Positions 1 to 7,021 of a stretch of 10,586 bases of DNA are shown here, in pieces. The translations under genes were made by a program, and so were the position numbers. Position 1 is the first letter of the stretch, and each line of letters opens with the position of its first letter. This stretch comes from Deltaproteobacteria bacterium. Its GTDB lineage: Bacteria; Desulfobacterota; Desulfofervidia; Desulfofervidales; DG-60. The notes beneath the pieces are model-generated. The model had not been told where the DNA came from. It was given only the letters and a program-made list of their open reading frames with translations, and made no database searches. Where the stretch lies: contig JAGGTC010000037.1 of assembly GCA_021163945.1 (NCBI GenBank), forward strand, positions 1 through 10,586, in the 5' to 3' direction.

Positions 1-781
1 TCCAATGCCCAGTATTATCTCCATAAAATCCCCAATGACAGGCAGCACAATATCTGCTTATAGAATGAGAAGCACCTGAATAATCCCCTGAACTAGCAGC
101 ACCACAATATTCATTATGGTCACTTGAGCTTACAGTATACTCCCAATCATTATCCTCTATACCTGCAACCCCATAAAAATTATATGAACCTTCCTGAAAG
201 GTATATGGATGAAAGGCAGTAAAGCTTAAAAACCTATACTTAACCTCTTCATCATCACCTACAACTGGGCCACTATCATCTGCATGATGCTTTGGGTCAT
301 GACAAAAGACACATTTAGTAAGCACCATATTGCCACTACCATGACAACAACTGCAGGTTTTACCACTCACAAGACCAGGGGTTTCAGTAAAATTGCTATC
401 TTGACCTACACCAGGGATATCTGTTACATTGTGGCCACATTCATCACAGCCATGAGCTACCCAATAAAAATTTCCACCTGCAAGGGTATTTGTTCCATAA
501 CTTGGTTCATTTTCAGAAAAGACATAAGGGGTAGTATTTTTGCCATCATTTTCCCCTGTATGGCAACCAACACAGTCATTTACCAACAAATTCTGGTAAG
601 GCCCTTCAGTACCCCACCCTGAAAGTACATCCCCATGCTGACTATAGTGCATGGTATGACAATTGGAACAAAGACCGCTTACCCTTGCTAGAACATAAGG
701 GGAGAAAAAAAACACTGTTAAGATTATAAAAATAACAGTCCTCACACCTAGCTTTATTACCTTTTTTAATAAATTTGTCAA
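1..781 (-). CDS. Secreted multiheme cytochrome c (5' part; truncated by window edge)
   Basis: This minus-strand frame is open from about 838 to the left edge (260 codons if started at 781), with the C-terminus missing. Five canonical CXXCH heme-attachment motifs are visible: CSNCH (670-656), CVGCH (574-560), CSCCH (355-341), CVFCH (313-299) and CAACH (49-35). A sixth site at 448-431 reads CDECGH, one residue too long for a normal motif. Spacings between successive first cysteines are 32, 42, 31, 14 and 88 codons. The N-terminus is a good Sec signal peptide: Lys/Arg-rich, then a hydrophobic stretch VIFIILTVFFF ending near VLA. The product should therefore be a periplasmic or surface electron-transfer protein, matured by the ResB/CcsA system encoded divergently. 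No ATG precedes the signal sequence. In-frame starts are TTG 781 (chosen), GTG 745, GTG 799 and GTG 823, none with a clear ribosome binding site. The exact family cannot be named; it resembles the multiheme cytochromes of metal and sulfate reducers. Confidence 0.85.
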   Translation of the reverse strand, partial: MTNLLKKVIKLGVRTVIFIILTVFFFSPYVLARVSGLCSNCHTMHYSQHGDVLSGWGTEGPYQNLLVNDCVGCHTGENDGKNTTPYVFSENEPSYGTNTLAGGNFYWVAHGCDECGHNVTDIPGVGQDSNFTETPGLVSGKTCSCCHGSGNMVLTKCVFCHDPKHHADDSGPVVGDDEEVKYRFLSFTAFHPYTFQEGSYNFYGVAGIEDNDWEYTVSSSDHNEYCGAASSGDYSGASHSISRYCAACHWGFYGDNTGHW

Positions 782-793
782 TTTTTTAATATA

Positions 794-825
794 TGACACC
801 CCGTCTGGCAATGCTATTGACACCC
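794..825. repeat. Two TGACACCC direct repeats in the divergent control region
   Basis: TGACACCC occurs at 794-801 and again at 818-825, the two copies starting 24 bp apart in the same orientation. They sit between the divergent cytochrome and tatA genes. The second copy covers the -35 hexamer of the proposed tatA promoter, so a protein binding the pair could control that promoter, and possibly the cytochrome gene too. The repeat is seen directly; the regulatory role is inference. Confidence 0.4.
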
Positions 826-845
826 TATCAAATGAATGCTAGTTT
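817..845 (+). promoter_or_regulatory. Predicted sigma-70-type promoter of the tatA-resB-ccsA-tol-pal operon
   Basis: A perfect -35 hexamer TTGACA (817-822) is followed by a 17-bp spacer and a weak -10 TAGTTT (840-845). The -10 is preceded by TG at 837-838, making an extended -10 (TGCTAGTTT). Transcription would start near 852, giving a leader of about 17 nt that carries the tatA Shine-Dalgarno. It is the only good promoter-like element upstream of the nine-gene operon. Confidence 0.45.
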
Positions 846-868
846 GAAAAAAAAGTGGAGGAGAAACA

Positions 869-1066
869 ATGTTTGGCATTGGTTTGCCAGAGTTATTGAT
901 CATTTTGTTCATTGTTTTAATCATCTTTGGGGCAAGTCGCCTCCCAGAGATCGGGAGTGGTTTAGGCCAGGGCATTCGTAATTTTAGAAAGGCATTTAAA
1001 TCAGAGGACAAGACTATAGACATCACGTCTGAAAAGGAACTGGAAGAAAAAGAGAAAAAGCCATAG
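869..1066 (+). CDS. tatA: Sec-independent protein translocase subunit TatA/TatE
   Basis: This 65-residue protein has the standard TatA layout. A very short N-terminus (MFGIGLPE) leads into one membrane helix at about residues 6-21, then the hinge FGASRLPEIGSGLG, an amphipathic helix (GQGIRNFRKAF) and a charged tail rich in Lys and Glu. TatA oligomers form the size-adjustable pore through which folded twin-arginine substrates cross the inner membrane. The length is at the short end for the family. The start is supported by the strong Shine-Dalgarno GGAGGAG at 857-863. It is the first gene of the operon, and resB starts 2 nt after its stop. No tatB or tatC is visible here, so they must be encoded elsewhere. 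A TatB identity is less likely given the short tail. Confidence 0.92.
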   Translation: MFGIGLPELLIILFIVLIIFGASRLPEIGSGLGQGIRNFRKAFKSEDKTIDITSEKELEEKEKKP

Positions 1067-1068
1067 GT

Positions 1069-2406
1069 ATGGATATCTTAAAAAAATTTGTTGATTTTTT
1101 CACCTCAGCCAGACTTACCATATTTTTGTTAATCATTTTGGCGATTTTTTGTATTATTGGCACACTTATCCCAGAACCAAGGCTTTGCCTTAAATATTTT
1201 GGTAAATTTGGTGCGGGCCTAATAGATGCATTGTCTCTTTATGATGTATACCACACTGTTTGGTTTCGCTGGCTCTTGGGTCTTTTGGCAATAAATTTGA
1301 CTATCTGTTCCCTAAAACGCTTTCCAAAGACATGGAGATTATTACACGCCCATAAAAAAAAGACTATTAACAATGAGTTTTTACAACGTCTATCATTTCA
1401 TAAGCGTATAACCTTTAAGGTCCCACTTGATGCAGTAAAGGATGAACTATTTCGGATCACAAAGAGAAATTTTAGACAAGTTGAAGTAGAAAAGGCTCCT
1501 AATTACTACATTTTGCATGGACGTAAAGGGCATTTAGGCCATCTAGGCCCTTATATTATTCATATTAGCATTTTAATTATCTTGATTGGGGGAATAATCA
1601 ACTCTAAATTTGGTTTTTCTGGTATAATGTTAATTCCTGAGGGTGAGGCAAGCAATCAAATCTTTATCCGCTCTAAACACCATAAGACATTGAGGCTACC
1701 ATTTGCCATTAGGTGTGATAAGTTTATTTTAGAGTCCTATGAGTCAGGCCTGCCTAAGCAATATATCTCTAAAGTTACTGTTATAGATGGAAATAAAAAG
1801 ATTCCTAAAATAATAAAGGTTAATAGCCCCTTAGATTATGGAGGTATACGCTTTTATCAGGCAAGCTATGGTGTAGCACCACAGCCAGATATGGTCTTTG
1901 AGATAATTTCACGGAGGGACAAGAAGGTATCTATTGTCAAAGTGGGTTTTAATCAGCCTGCCCCACTGCCTGATAATCAAGGTACATTTAGGGTAGTAAG
2001 GGTTGAGCCTGACCTGATGGGTGTTGGGCCAGCCTTTCAAATAAGGCTAAAAAGGTCTAAAAATACACAAGATTTTTGGGTATTAGAGAGATACCCACGT
2101 TTTGATGCCATTCACCGCCATGATAAATATATATTTGTAATAAAGGATTATACAAGGTATACAGGTCTTCAGGCAACAAAAAATCCTGGGATATGGGTAG
2201 TGTGGATAGGTAGTATAATACTTATTTTTGGATTATTTGTAAGCTTTTTTGTAATCCCACAAAGGCTTTGGATAAGGGCTGAGCCCAGGGATAAAGGCTG
2301 TACGGTAATAGTAGGGGGGATGGCCTATAAACATCGTCCGGCCTTTTCCAATTTCTTTGAAACATTTGTAAAAGGGGTAAAAGATGTGGAACATAAAGGT
2401 CCTTAG
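1069..2406 (+). CDS. resB: Cytochrome c biogenesis protein ResB/Ccs1 (System II)
   Basis: This is a 445-residue inner-membrane protein of the ResB/Ccs1 family, which partners CcsA in System II cytochrome c maturation. The pair exports heme and joins it to CXXCH apocytochromes outside the membrane. Membrane helices are visible at about residues 16-34, 65-81, 159-176 and 375-396, with a large extracytoplasmic domain between the third and fourth. His165 lies in the third helix, a position expected to help ligand heme in this family. The signature NSPLDYGGIRFYQASYG (252-268) is typical of ResB. The C-terminal cytoplasmic tail is Lys-rich. The gene starts 2 nt after tatA and overlaps ccsA by 23 nt, which suggests translational coupling. 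Length and layout are normal, and the ATG is the only sensible start ahead of the first helix. Confidence 0.92.
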   Translation: MDILKKFVDFFTSARLTIFLLIILAIFCIIGTLIPEPRLCLKYFGKFGAGLIDALSLYDVYHTVWFRWLLGLLAINLTICSLKRFPKTWRLLHAHKKKTINNEFLQRLSFHKRITFKVPLDAVKDELFRITKRNFRQVEVEKAPNYYILHGRKGHLGHLGPYIIHISILIILIGGIINSKFGFSGIMLIPEGEASNQIFIRSKHHKTLRLPFAIRCDKFILESYESGLPKQYISKVTVIDGNKKIPKIIKVNSPLDYGGIRFYQASYGVAPQPDMVFEIISRRDKKVSIVKVGFNQPAPLPDNQGTFRVVRVEPDLMGVGPAFQIRLKRSKNTQDFWVLERYPRFDAIHRHDKYIFVIKDYTRYTGLQATKNPGIWVVWIGSIILIFGLFVSFFVIPQRLWIRAEPRDKGCTVIVGGMAYKHRPAFSNFFETFVKGVKDVEHKGP

Positions 2407-3217
2407 CTATGTTACATTTCTTTATTTGATCTGTTTTTTATTCTACTTGGGGGTTTTGATCTTTCGTTATAGACGTTTGGCAAAAGTGGCTACTGGCTTT
2501 ACTATATTCACCTTATTGGTACACACTGTTGGTATAGGTCTAAGGTGGATAGAATCTCACCGCCTAGGTATAGGACATGCCCCACTTTCTAATCTTTATG
2601 AGTCCCTTGTCTTTTTTGCCTGGTGTATTACTGCAATTTATTTGGCAGTAGAGAAAAAATATAAAAATCCCCTATTTGGGGCATTTACTATGCCATTTTC
2701 TTGTCTGACCATGGCATATGCCTCCTTTTCACCTGATGTAAACAGCAGGCTTGAACCCTTACTGCCTGCCCTAAAGAGCAATTGGCTTATTATCCATGTA
2801 ATTACTTGCTTTTTGGCCTATGGGGCATTTGCCGTAGCATGTGGTTTGAGCATAATCTATCTATTAAAAAGGCGAGGAGGAAAGGTCTGGGATGTCTTCC
2901 CCTCATTAGGGCAACTGGATAATTTGAATTATCAAATCGTAACATTTGGTTTTATTTTTCTTACTATTGGCATTATTACAGGGGCAGTTTGGGCAGATAA
3001 GGCATGGGGAAGCTATTGGAGTTGGGACCCAAAGGAGACATGGTCATTAATTACCTGGTTTATTTATGCAATTTTCATCCATTGTCGTCTGGTAAGGGGC
3101 TGGCGGGAGGCAAGGATGGCCACTGTCTCCATTATTGGCTTCCTATCAGTACTATTTACATATTTTGGGGTAAGTTTCTTGCTCTCAGGCCTTCATAGTT
3201 ACGCCAAGCCAAGTTAG
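2384..3217 (+). CDS. ccsA: Cytochrome c biogenesis protein CcsA/ResC (System II heme handling)
   Basis: This 277-residue polytopic membrane protein carries the tryptophan-rich WWD heme-handling segment WGSYWSWDPKETWSL at residues 208-222. About eight hydrophobic helices can be traced. Conserved-type histidines sit on either side of the WWD segment, at His138 (NWLIIHV) and His271 (GLHSY). They match the external heme-ligand pair known in CcsA/CcsBA proteins; His47 in an early helix is another candidate ligand. With ResB it forms the System II synthetase that passes heme out and attaches it to apocytochrome c. It begins inside the end of resB (23-nt overlap), and AAGGGG at 2372-2377 serves as its ribosome binding site. 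In some bacteria the two genes are fused; here they are separate but coupled. The length is normal for a CcsA that is not fused. Confidence 0.93.
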   Translation: MWNIKVLSYVTFLYLICFLFYLGVLIFRYRRLAKVATGFTIFTLLVHTVGIGLRWIESHRLGIGHAPLSNLYESLVFFAWCITAIYLAVEKKYKNPLFGAFTMPFSCLTMAYASFSPDVNSRLEPLLPALKSNWLIIHVITCFLAYGAFAVACGLSIIYLLKRRGGKVWDVFPSLGQLDNLNYQIVTFGFIFLTIGIITGAVWADKAWGSYWSWDPKETWSLITWFIYAIFIHCRLVRGWREARMATVSIIGFLSVLFTYFGVSFLLSGLHSYAKPS

Positions 3218-3227
3218 CAGGGATACT

Positions 3228-3917
3228 ATGATTTCCTTTCAAAAGAGTATGTTTTATGAAATGATAGCCCACGCTGGGCCAATGGCCAAGTTTGTCTTGG
3301 CAGTCTTGCTCTTTATGTCTATCCTCAGTTGGGCAGTAATGTTGGCAAAGTGGTTTTTGTTTAAGAAGGCAGGTATTCAGACAAAGGGCTTTTTAGAGCA
3401 ATTCTGGCGCAGTGATGATCTAAACTTTATCTTTAACCAGGCCAAAAATTACAATAAGGCCCCTGTAAGCCATATATTTCAAGAGGGCTATTTGGCCTTA
3501 AAGAAAAAGATAGATACAGGCCTCCCAGACGATGATGTACTATATATAGAAGATATTAGAGAGAGTATGCGTAAATCTGCCTACTCTGAAAGGCTTCGCC
3601 TGGCCCAGGGAATGAGTCTTCTGGCCACAGTAGGGAATACTGCCCCATTTGTTGGTCTGTTTGGTACAGTATGGGGTATTATGCGTGCCTTTCATGATAT
3701 TGGGATGACTGGGGAGGCATCTTTGGCCCAAGTGGCACCAGGTATCTCTGAGGCCCTGATTACTACTGCATTTGGTCTGGCAGCAGCCATCCCTGCGGTC
3801 ATGGGCTATAATTACTTTAGTCACCGTCTGAGGGAACAAGAAGTAGGTATGGAGGCATTCATTACTGATTTGACCAATAAGATTAGATGGTACTTTCTTA
3901 GAGGTAAAAAGGAATGA
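3228..3917 (+). CDS. tolQ: Tol-Pal motor protein TolQ (MotA/TolQ/ExbB family)
   Basis: This 229-residue inner-membrane protein has three helices, at about residues 21-43, 128-151 and 171-195, with a large cytoplasmic loop between the first two. The family signature NTAPFVGLFGTVWGIM lies at 137-152, and threonine/alanine-rich residues of the third helix (ALITTAFGLAAAIPA) would line the proton channel. TolQ and TolR form the proton-driven motor that energises TolA. Alone it could be read as ExbB. The following tolR, tolA, tolB, pal and cpoB genes, and the length (ExbB from E. coli-type systems is somewhat longer), favour TolQ. The start ATG lies 10 nt after ccsA, with AGGGA at 3219-3223. A second in-frame ATG at 3249 is less well placed. 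Confidence 0.93.
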   Translation: MISFQKSMFYEMIAHAGPMAKFVLAVLLFMSILSWAVMLAKWFLFKKAGIQTKGFLEQFWRSDDLNFIFNQAKNYNKAPVSHIFQEGYLALKKKIDTGLPDDDVLYIEDIRESMRKSAYSERLRLAQGMSLLATVGNTAPFVGLFGTVWGIMRAFHDIGMTGEASLAQVAPGISEALITTAFGLAAAIPAVMGYNYFSHRLREQEVGMEAFITDLTNKIRWYFLRGKKE

Positions 3918-4315
3918 GGGATTTTAATGGTTTTATGGCAGATATAAATGTGACCCCCTTGGTTGATGTGATGCTAGTCTTATTAATTATATTTATGATC
4001 ACTGCACCTATGTTTACCTATGGCCCAAAGGTCAATCTACCTGAGACTACATCTAAACCTATGCCTATCAAGGTAGAGCCACTAATTATTACCATAAATA
4101 ATAAATGCCAGATCTTCCTTGACCACTATAAGGTGCCTATAAAGGGGCTATCTAGGAAATTGAAGTCTGCTGTTGCTGCTCACCCAAAAAGGGATGTCCT
4201 CCTTCAAGCAGACAAAAAGGTACCTTATGGATATGTTGTCAAGGTAATAGATGAGATAAGATTGGCAGGTATAAAGAACCTTGGTTTGGTCACCAAGCCA
4301 CTTACCAAAAAATAA
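3914..4315 (+). CDS. tolR: Tol-Pal motor protein TolR (ExbD/TolR family)
   Basis: This 133-residue protein has a short cytoplasmic start, one helix at about residues 17-34 and a periplasmic domain. The motif DINVTPLVDVMLVLLIIFM (10-28) is the ExbD/TolR signature. Asp18 is the single membrane aspartate required for proton coupling in this family. The start overlaps the tolQ stop in an ATGA, so translation is coupled; GAGG at 3901-3904 gives the ribosome site. The stop overlaps the next start by one base. The periplasmic part ends in the usual GIKNLGLVTKP-like strand. Nothing is missing, and the neighbours fix it as TolR rather than ExbD. Confidence 0.93.
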   Translation: MRDFNGFMADINVTPLVDVMLVLLIIFMITAPMFTYGPKVNLPETTSKPMPIKVEPLIITINNKCQIFLDHYKVPIKGLSRKLKSAVAAHPKRDVLLQADKKVPYGYVVKVIDEIRLAGIKNLGLVTKPLTKK

Positions 4316-5052
4316 TGTATAGGGAAGGTGTCTTTAAAATATCCTTTTTTGTATCCATCTTTATGCATTTAACGATATTTACACTGGCTAGTTTTATAGG
4401 CCCAAAAATAAGGCATATCCACTTTGGCCCAATCTATCAAGTAAGACTAGTTAGCCTCCCTGTGATAGAGGAAGGGCCTAAAGTTTTTAAAAAAGAAAAA
4501 AAGGTGGCAGGGGTAAAGACTGCAAAAAAGAAGGCCATACCCTTAGTCAAAGGGAAGAAAAAGAGCAGAATAGGTAAAAAGGGGGTAAAAGGGACAAAAA
4601 ATAATATAAGTAAATTGATAGAGGCCAAGGTAAAACAGATTGAAGAGAGACTGGCCAAAAAAAGGGTAGAGATGGCGATAGCTGGCATAGAGGCCAGATT
4701 AAAAGGATCTGGTATATCGGTTGGGAGTTATCAAGAAAAAGTCCCTGCTAATTTGGGTTTAAAATTCCAGATCTATTATCAAGAAATTTGGGAAAAGATA
4801 AAAGGTAATTGGGTCTTACCTACCTTTCTCCTAAAGGGTAAGGAGGCAGTAGAGGCAGTAGTGGTGGTTAAGATTGCCAAAAATGGAGACATCATCGATA
4901 AGTTTTTTGAGAAAAAATCGGGGATTTCTGTATTTGATGAGTCAGTAATTGAGGCCATTGACCACTCTAGCCCCCTACCCCCTTTGCCCCAGGGTTATAT
5001 CTCTCCCTATCATGAATTAGGCATACGTTTTAGGTGGAAAAAAGAGAAATGA
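4315..5052 (+). CDS. tolA: TolA/TonB-type energy-transducing protein
   Basis: This 245-residue protein has three parts. An N-terminal membrane helix at about residues 8-27 contains Ser14 and His18, the SxxxH pattern by which TonB and TolA contact their motor. A strongly basic Lys-rich segment (about 56-118) leads into a helical region. A TonB-C-like domain follows at about 148-243, with a typical core at VVVVKIAKNGDI and the SSPLPPLP segment. It should connect the TolQR motor to TolB and Pal at the outer membrane. It is much shorter than E. coli TolA (about 420 residues) because the helical spacer is short, and its C-terminal domain looks more like TonB. Gene order supports the TolA role. TAATG overlap couples it to tolR, and no separate ribosome site is obvious. 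Confidence 0.85.
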   Translation: MYREGVFKISFFVSIFMHLTIFTLASFIGPKIRHIHFGPIYQVRLVSLPVIEEGPKVFKKEKKVAGVKTAKKKAIPLVKGKKKSRIGKKGVKGTKNNISKLIEAKVKQIEERLAKKRVEMAIAGIEARLKGSGISVGSYQEKVPANLGLKFQIYYQEIWEKIKGNWVLPTFLLKGKEAVEAVVVVKIAKNGDIIDKFFEKKSGISVFDESVIEAIDHSSPLPPLPQGYISPYHELGIRFRWKKEK

Positions 5053-6329
5053 AAAAATTTATTCCTTACTCCTTACTTTTTGCTTTTTACCTCTTACTTT
5101 CTTACACATTTTCCTATGCCAGGGTCTACATTGATATTACTAAGCCAGGTCAAGAGAAGATACCCATTGCTATTCCTGAATTTTCAGCAGAGGGAAAGGG
5201 TAGTGATAAAATAGCCAAAGAGATGTCAAATTTATTGAAAAAAGACTTGGATTTTATAGGCCTTTTTTATATACTTCCACCTGAGGCATTTTTAGGTCCT
5301 ATTGAAAAGAGGATAGACTTTAGGAAGTGGTATCTTATTGGTGCCCACCTTCTTATAAGGGGAAAGGTAAAGGTAGATGAAAATACTATAGAGGCAGAGC
5401 TTTCTCTATATGATGTCAAATTGGGTAGACGCCTTGTGGGGAAAAAATATTATGGAAGAATAAGTCAGTACCGCTATATTGTTCATAGATATGCCGATGA
5501 GGTAATTAAGGCCCTAATGGGTGAGTTTAGCATTTTTCAGACCAAGATCGCATTTGTGTACAATATGTCAGGGAATAAAGAGATCTATCTAATGGACTTT
5601 GATGGTTATAATCCCCGGCCTTTGACAAAGCTAAATACCATTTCACTAAGCCCCACTTGGCATCCCAAAGGAGACAAACTGCTTTTTACAAGCTATAGAG
5701 GAAAGGGGCCTGAGGTATACTTATTAGAGCTTAAGAGTGGGAGGATCAGGAGGCTCATTCACTATCCAGGCATTAATATTGCGCCCGCCTTTTCTCCTGA
5801 TGGAAAAAATATTGCAGTAACCTTGAACAAGGGAGGGAAACAAGGTATCTATTTAGTCGATAAAGATGGGCATATAAAGATGTGTTTGGTTAAACACTGG
5901 GGAATCAATGTCTCTCCTAGCTTCTCTCCTGACGGGAAGAGGATGGCCTTTGTCTCTGATCGTGGAGGTAGTCCACAAATCTATATTTTGGATTTGACCA
6001 AAAAGGCCATAAGTCGTCTTACCTTTGAGGGGGGTTACAATACCTCTCCGGTTTGGTCGCCAAAAGGGGATTTGATTGCATATACAGGTTTGGTAAATGG
6101 GTATTTTCAGATATTTACAATAAGACCAGATGGAAGTGAGCTAAAACAGCTTACTTATGATAAAGTTAATCATGAAAGCCCAAGCTTTTCACCAGATGGA
6201 AATTTTTTGGCCTTTAGCAGAAATGGGGAAATATACATATTAAGGCTATTTGATGGCTATTTTTTCCCTGTTGGCAAACTCCCTGGGATGCAGACACAAC
6301 CTCGTTGGTCACCAAGATTAAAATATTAA
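5049..6329 (+). CDS. tolB: Tol-Pal periplasmic beta-propeller protein TolB
   Basis: This 426-residue exported protein has a Sec signal peptide, MKKFIPYSLLFAFYLLLSYT, ending near FSYA. Next comes an N-terminal domain that reads like the TolB DPP-binding type (IPIAIPEF). Repeats of WD40-like PD40 blades make up the C-terminal half. Six blade motifs are visible: SPTWHPKGDKLLF, APAFSPDGKNIAV, SPSFSPDGKRMAF, SPVWSPKGDLIAY, SPSFSPDGNFLAF and a terminal QPRWSP. TolB shuttles between Pal and TolA. The start chosen is ATG 5049, which overlaps the tolA stop in ATGA and yields a clean signal peptide. An in-frame GTG at 5034 would add five charged residues (MEKRE) and is less likely. Length matches E. 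coli TolB (430). Confidence 0.93.
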   Translation: MKKFIPYSLLFAFYLLLSYTFSYARVYIDITKPGQEKIPIAIPEFSAEGKGSDKIAKEMSNLLKKDLDFIGLFYILPPEAFLGPIEKRIDFRKWYLIGAHLLIRGKVKVDENTIEAELSLYDVKLGRRLVGKKYYGRISQYRYIVHRYADEVIKALMGEFSIFQTKIAFVYNMSGNKEIYLMDFDGYNPRPLTKLNTISLSPTWHPKGDKLLFTSYRGKGPEVYLLELKSGRIRRLIHYPGINIAPAFSPDGKNIAVTLNKGGKQGIYLVDKDGHIKMCLVKHWGINVSPSFSPDGKRMAFVSDRGGSPQIYILDLTKKAISRLTFEGGYNTSPVWSPKGDLIAYTGLVNGYFQIFTIRPDGSELKQLTYDKVNHESPSFSPDGNFLAFSRNGEIYILRLFDGYFFPVGKLPGMQTQPRWSPRLKY

Positions 6330-6334
6330 AAGAA

Positions 6335-6343
6335 AGGAGGTGA
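6335..6343 (+). promoter_or_regulatory. Strong Shine-Dalgarno fixing the GTG start of pal
   Basis: AAGGAGGTGA at about 6334-6343 is an almost full-length anti-16S match. It sits 5 nt before GTG 6349, the only start giving the Pal frame. The nearby ATG at 6345 is in another frame and leads nowhere. Pal is abundant in cells, and this strong site is in keeping with that. Confidence 0.7.
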
Positions 6344-6348
6344 GATGA

Positions 6349-6930
6349 GTGAGGCGTTATCAGATTCTATGGGTTGGTTTTTTAATTGTATTTTTTGCCC
6401 TCTCCTGTGCCAGAAAGGAGGTAGCTGAGCATAAGGTAGTAACACCAGTCCCAGGAGTAAAAAAGGCGGCTCCCAAAGAGAAAATGCCAGAGGAACTTAG
6501 GGCAAGGCCAATAGAGGAGGCAAAAATTAGAGAGGAGGAACTAGCAAGGGAAAGGATGTTAAAGGAGGAGGCCTTAAAGGAGGAGATAGCTGCATTTGAG
6601 GAGGAGGATATCCACTTTGATTTTGATAAATATAATATTCGCCCAGATGCTGCAGAAATCTTAAAGAAAAAGGCGGAGTGGCTCAAGGAGCACCCTAATG
6701 TTCATGTGCTTATTGAGGGACATTGTGATGAGCGGGGTACAGAGGAATATAACCTGGCCTTGGGTGAGCGCAGGGCCAACAGCACTAAGCAATTCTTAAT
6801 AGGCCTAGGGGTTGATGCTAGCTGTATCTCTACCATCAGTTATGGTGAGGAAAGACCAATAGACCCACGTCACAATGAGGAGGCGTGGGCAAAGAACAGA
6901 AGGTGTCACTTTGTGGTAACGAAGTATTAA
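6349..6930 (+). CDS. pal: Peptidoglycan-associated lipoprotein Pal (OmpA-like)
   Basis: This 193-residue outer-membrane lipoprotein starts at GTG. Residues 1-19 are a lipoprotein signal with Cys20 as the lipidated residue (FFALSC; a slightly off-consensus lipobox with Ala at -3). A Glu/Arg/Lys-rich helical linker covers about 35-85. The OmpA-like peptidoglycan-binding domain (about 86-190) contains IHFDFDKYNIRPDA, then GHCDERGTEEYNLALGERRA (124-143) with the Asp and Arg residues that bind meso-diaminopimelate. Pal anchors the outer membrane to the cell wall and is recycled by TolB and TolA. Family members usually lie within 150-200 residues, so this one is full length. The acidic linker is longer than in E. 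coli Pal, and its GAG-rich codons give several internal GGAGGAG tracts on the mRNA. Confidence 0.95.
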   Translation: MRRYQILWVGFLIVFFALSCARKEVAEHKVVTPVPGVKKAAPKEKMPEELRARPIEEAKIREEELARERMLKEEALKEEIAAFEEEDIHFDFDKYNIRPDAAEILKKKAEWLKEHPNVHVLIEGHCDERGTEEYNLALGERRANSTKQFLIGLGVDASCISTISYGEERPIDPRHNEEAWAKNRRCHFVVTKY

Positions 6931-6940
6931 GAAATAGGCC

Positions 6941-6996
6941 CAAGCTACAGGCTGTAGTTTATAAAAAGAGGAAAGTTAGGATGAGCCTGTAGCTTG
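6941..6996. repeat. 13-bp inverted repeat in the pal-cpoB gap
   Basis: CAAGCTACAGGCT (6941-6953) and AGCCTGTAGCTTG (6984-6996) are perfect reverse complements separated by 30 bp. The left arm also overlaps a second, local inverted repeat, CTACAG-G-CTGTAG (6945-6957), so two alternative hairpins are possible. No T-run follows the right arm (TAAATTATTAAAAG), so this is not a classical Rho-independent terminator. It may be an mRNA processing or stability element between pal and cpoB, or a degenerate dispersed repeat. The 91-bp gap containing it has no gene. Confidence 0.6.
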
Positions 6997-7021
6997 TAAA
7001 TTATTAAAAGAGGTCTGAGGG

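Noticed and set aside
284..622. Plus-strand open frame of 112 codons opposite the cytochrome
   Set aside because: It is antisense to a frame with five CXXCH motifs and a signal peptide, and it has no recognisable domain or ribosome site.
806..821. A sigma-54-like element TGGCAATGCTATTGAC in the divergent region
   Set aside because: The -24 GG is present, but the essential GC at -12 reads GA. The overlapping TTGACA with extended -10 is a better explanation.
814..1026. Minus-strand open frame opposite tatA
   Set aside because: It mirrors the hydrophobic tatA sequence and covers the tatA promoter and ribosome site; no independent support.
5034..5048. GTG 5034 as the tolB start
   Set aside because: ATG 5049 forms the ATGA overlap with tolA and gives a normal signal peptide; GTG would add charged residues before it.
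5063..5103. Pyrimidine-rich repeats of CTTACT type at the start of tolB as a microsatellite or phase-variable tract
   Set aside because: The units are irregular and encode a normal leucine/tyrosine-rich signal peptide, so slippage control is not supported.
6981..6992. Mini-cistron ATG-AGC-CTG-TAG after an AGG before cpoB, as a leader peptide
   Set aside because: Three codons lying inside the inverted repeat are easily due to chance, with no attenuator structure that depends on them.
6941..7010. The pal-cpoB inverted repeat as a Rho-independent terminator
   Set aside because: No T-run follows the right arm, the loop is 30 nt, and cpoB belongs functionally to the same operon.
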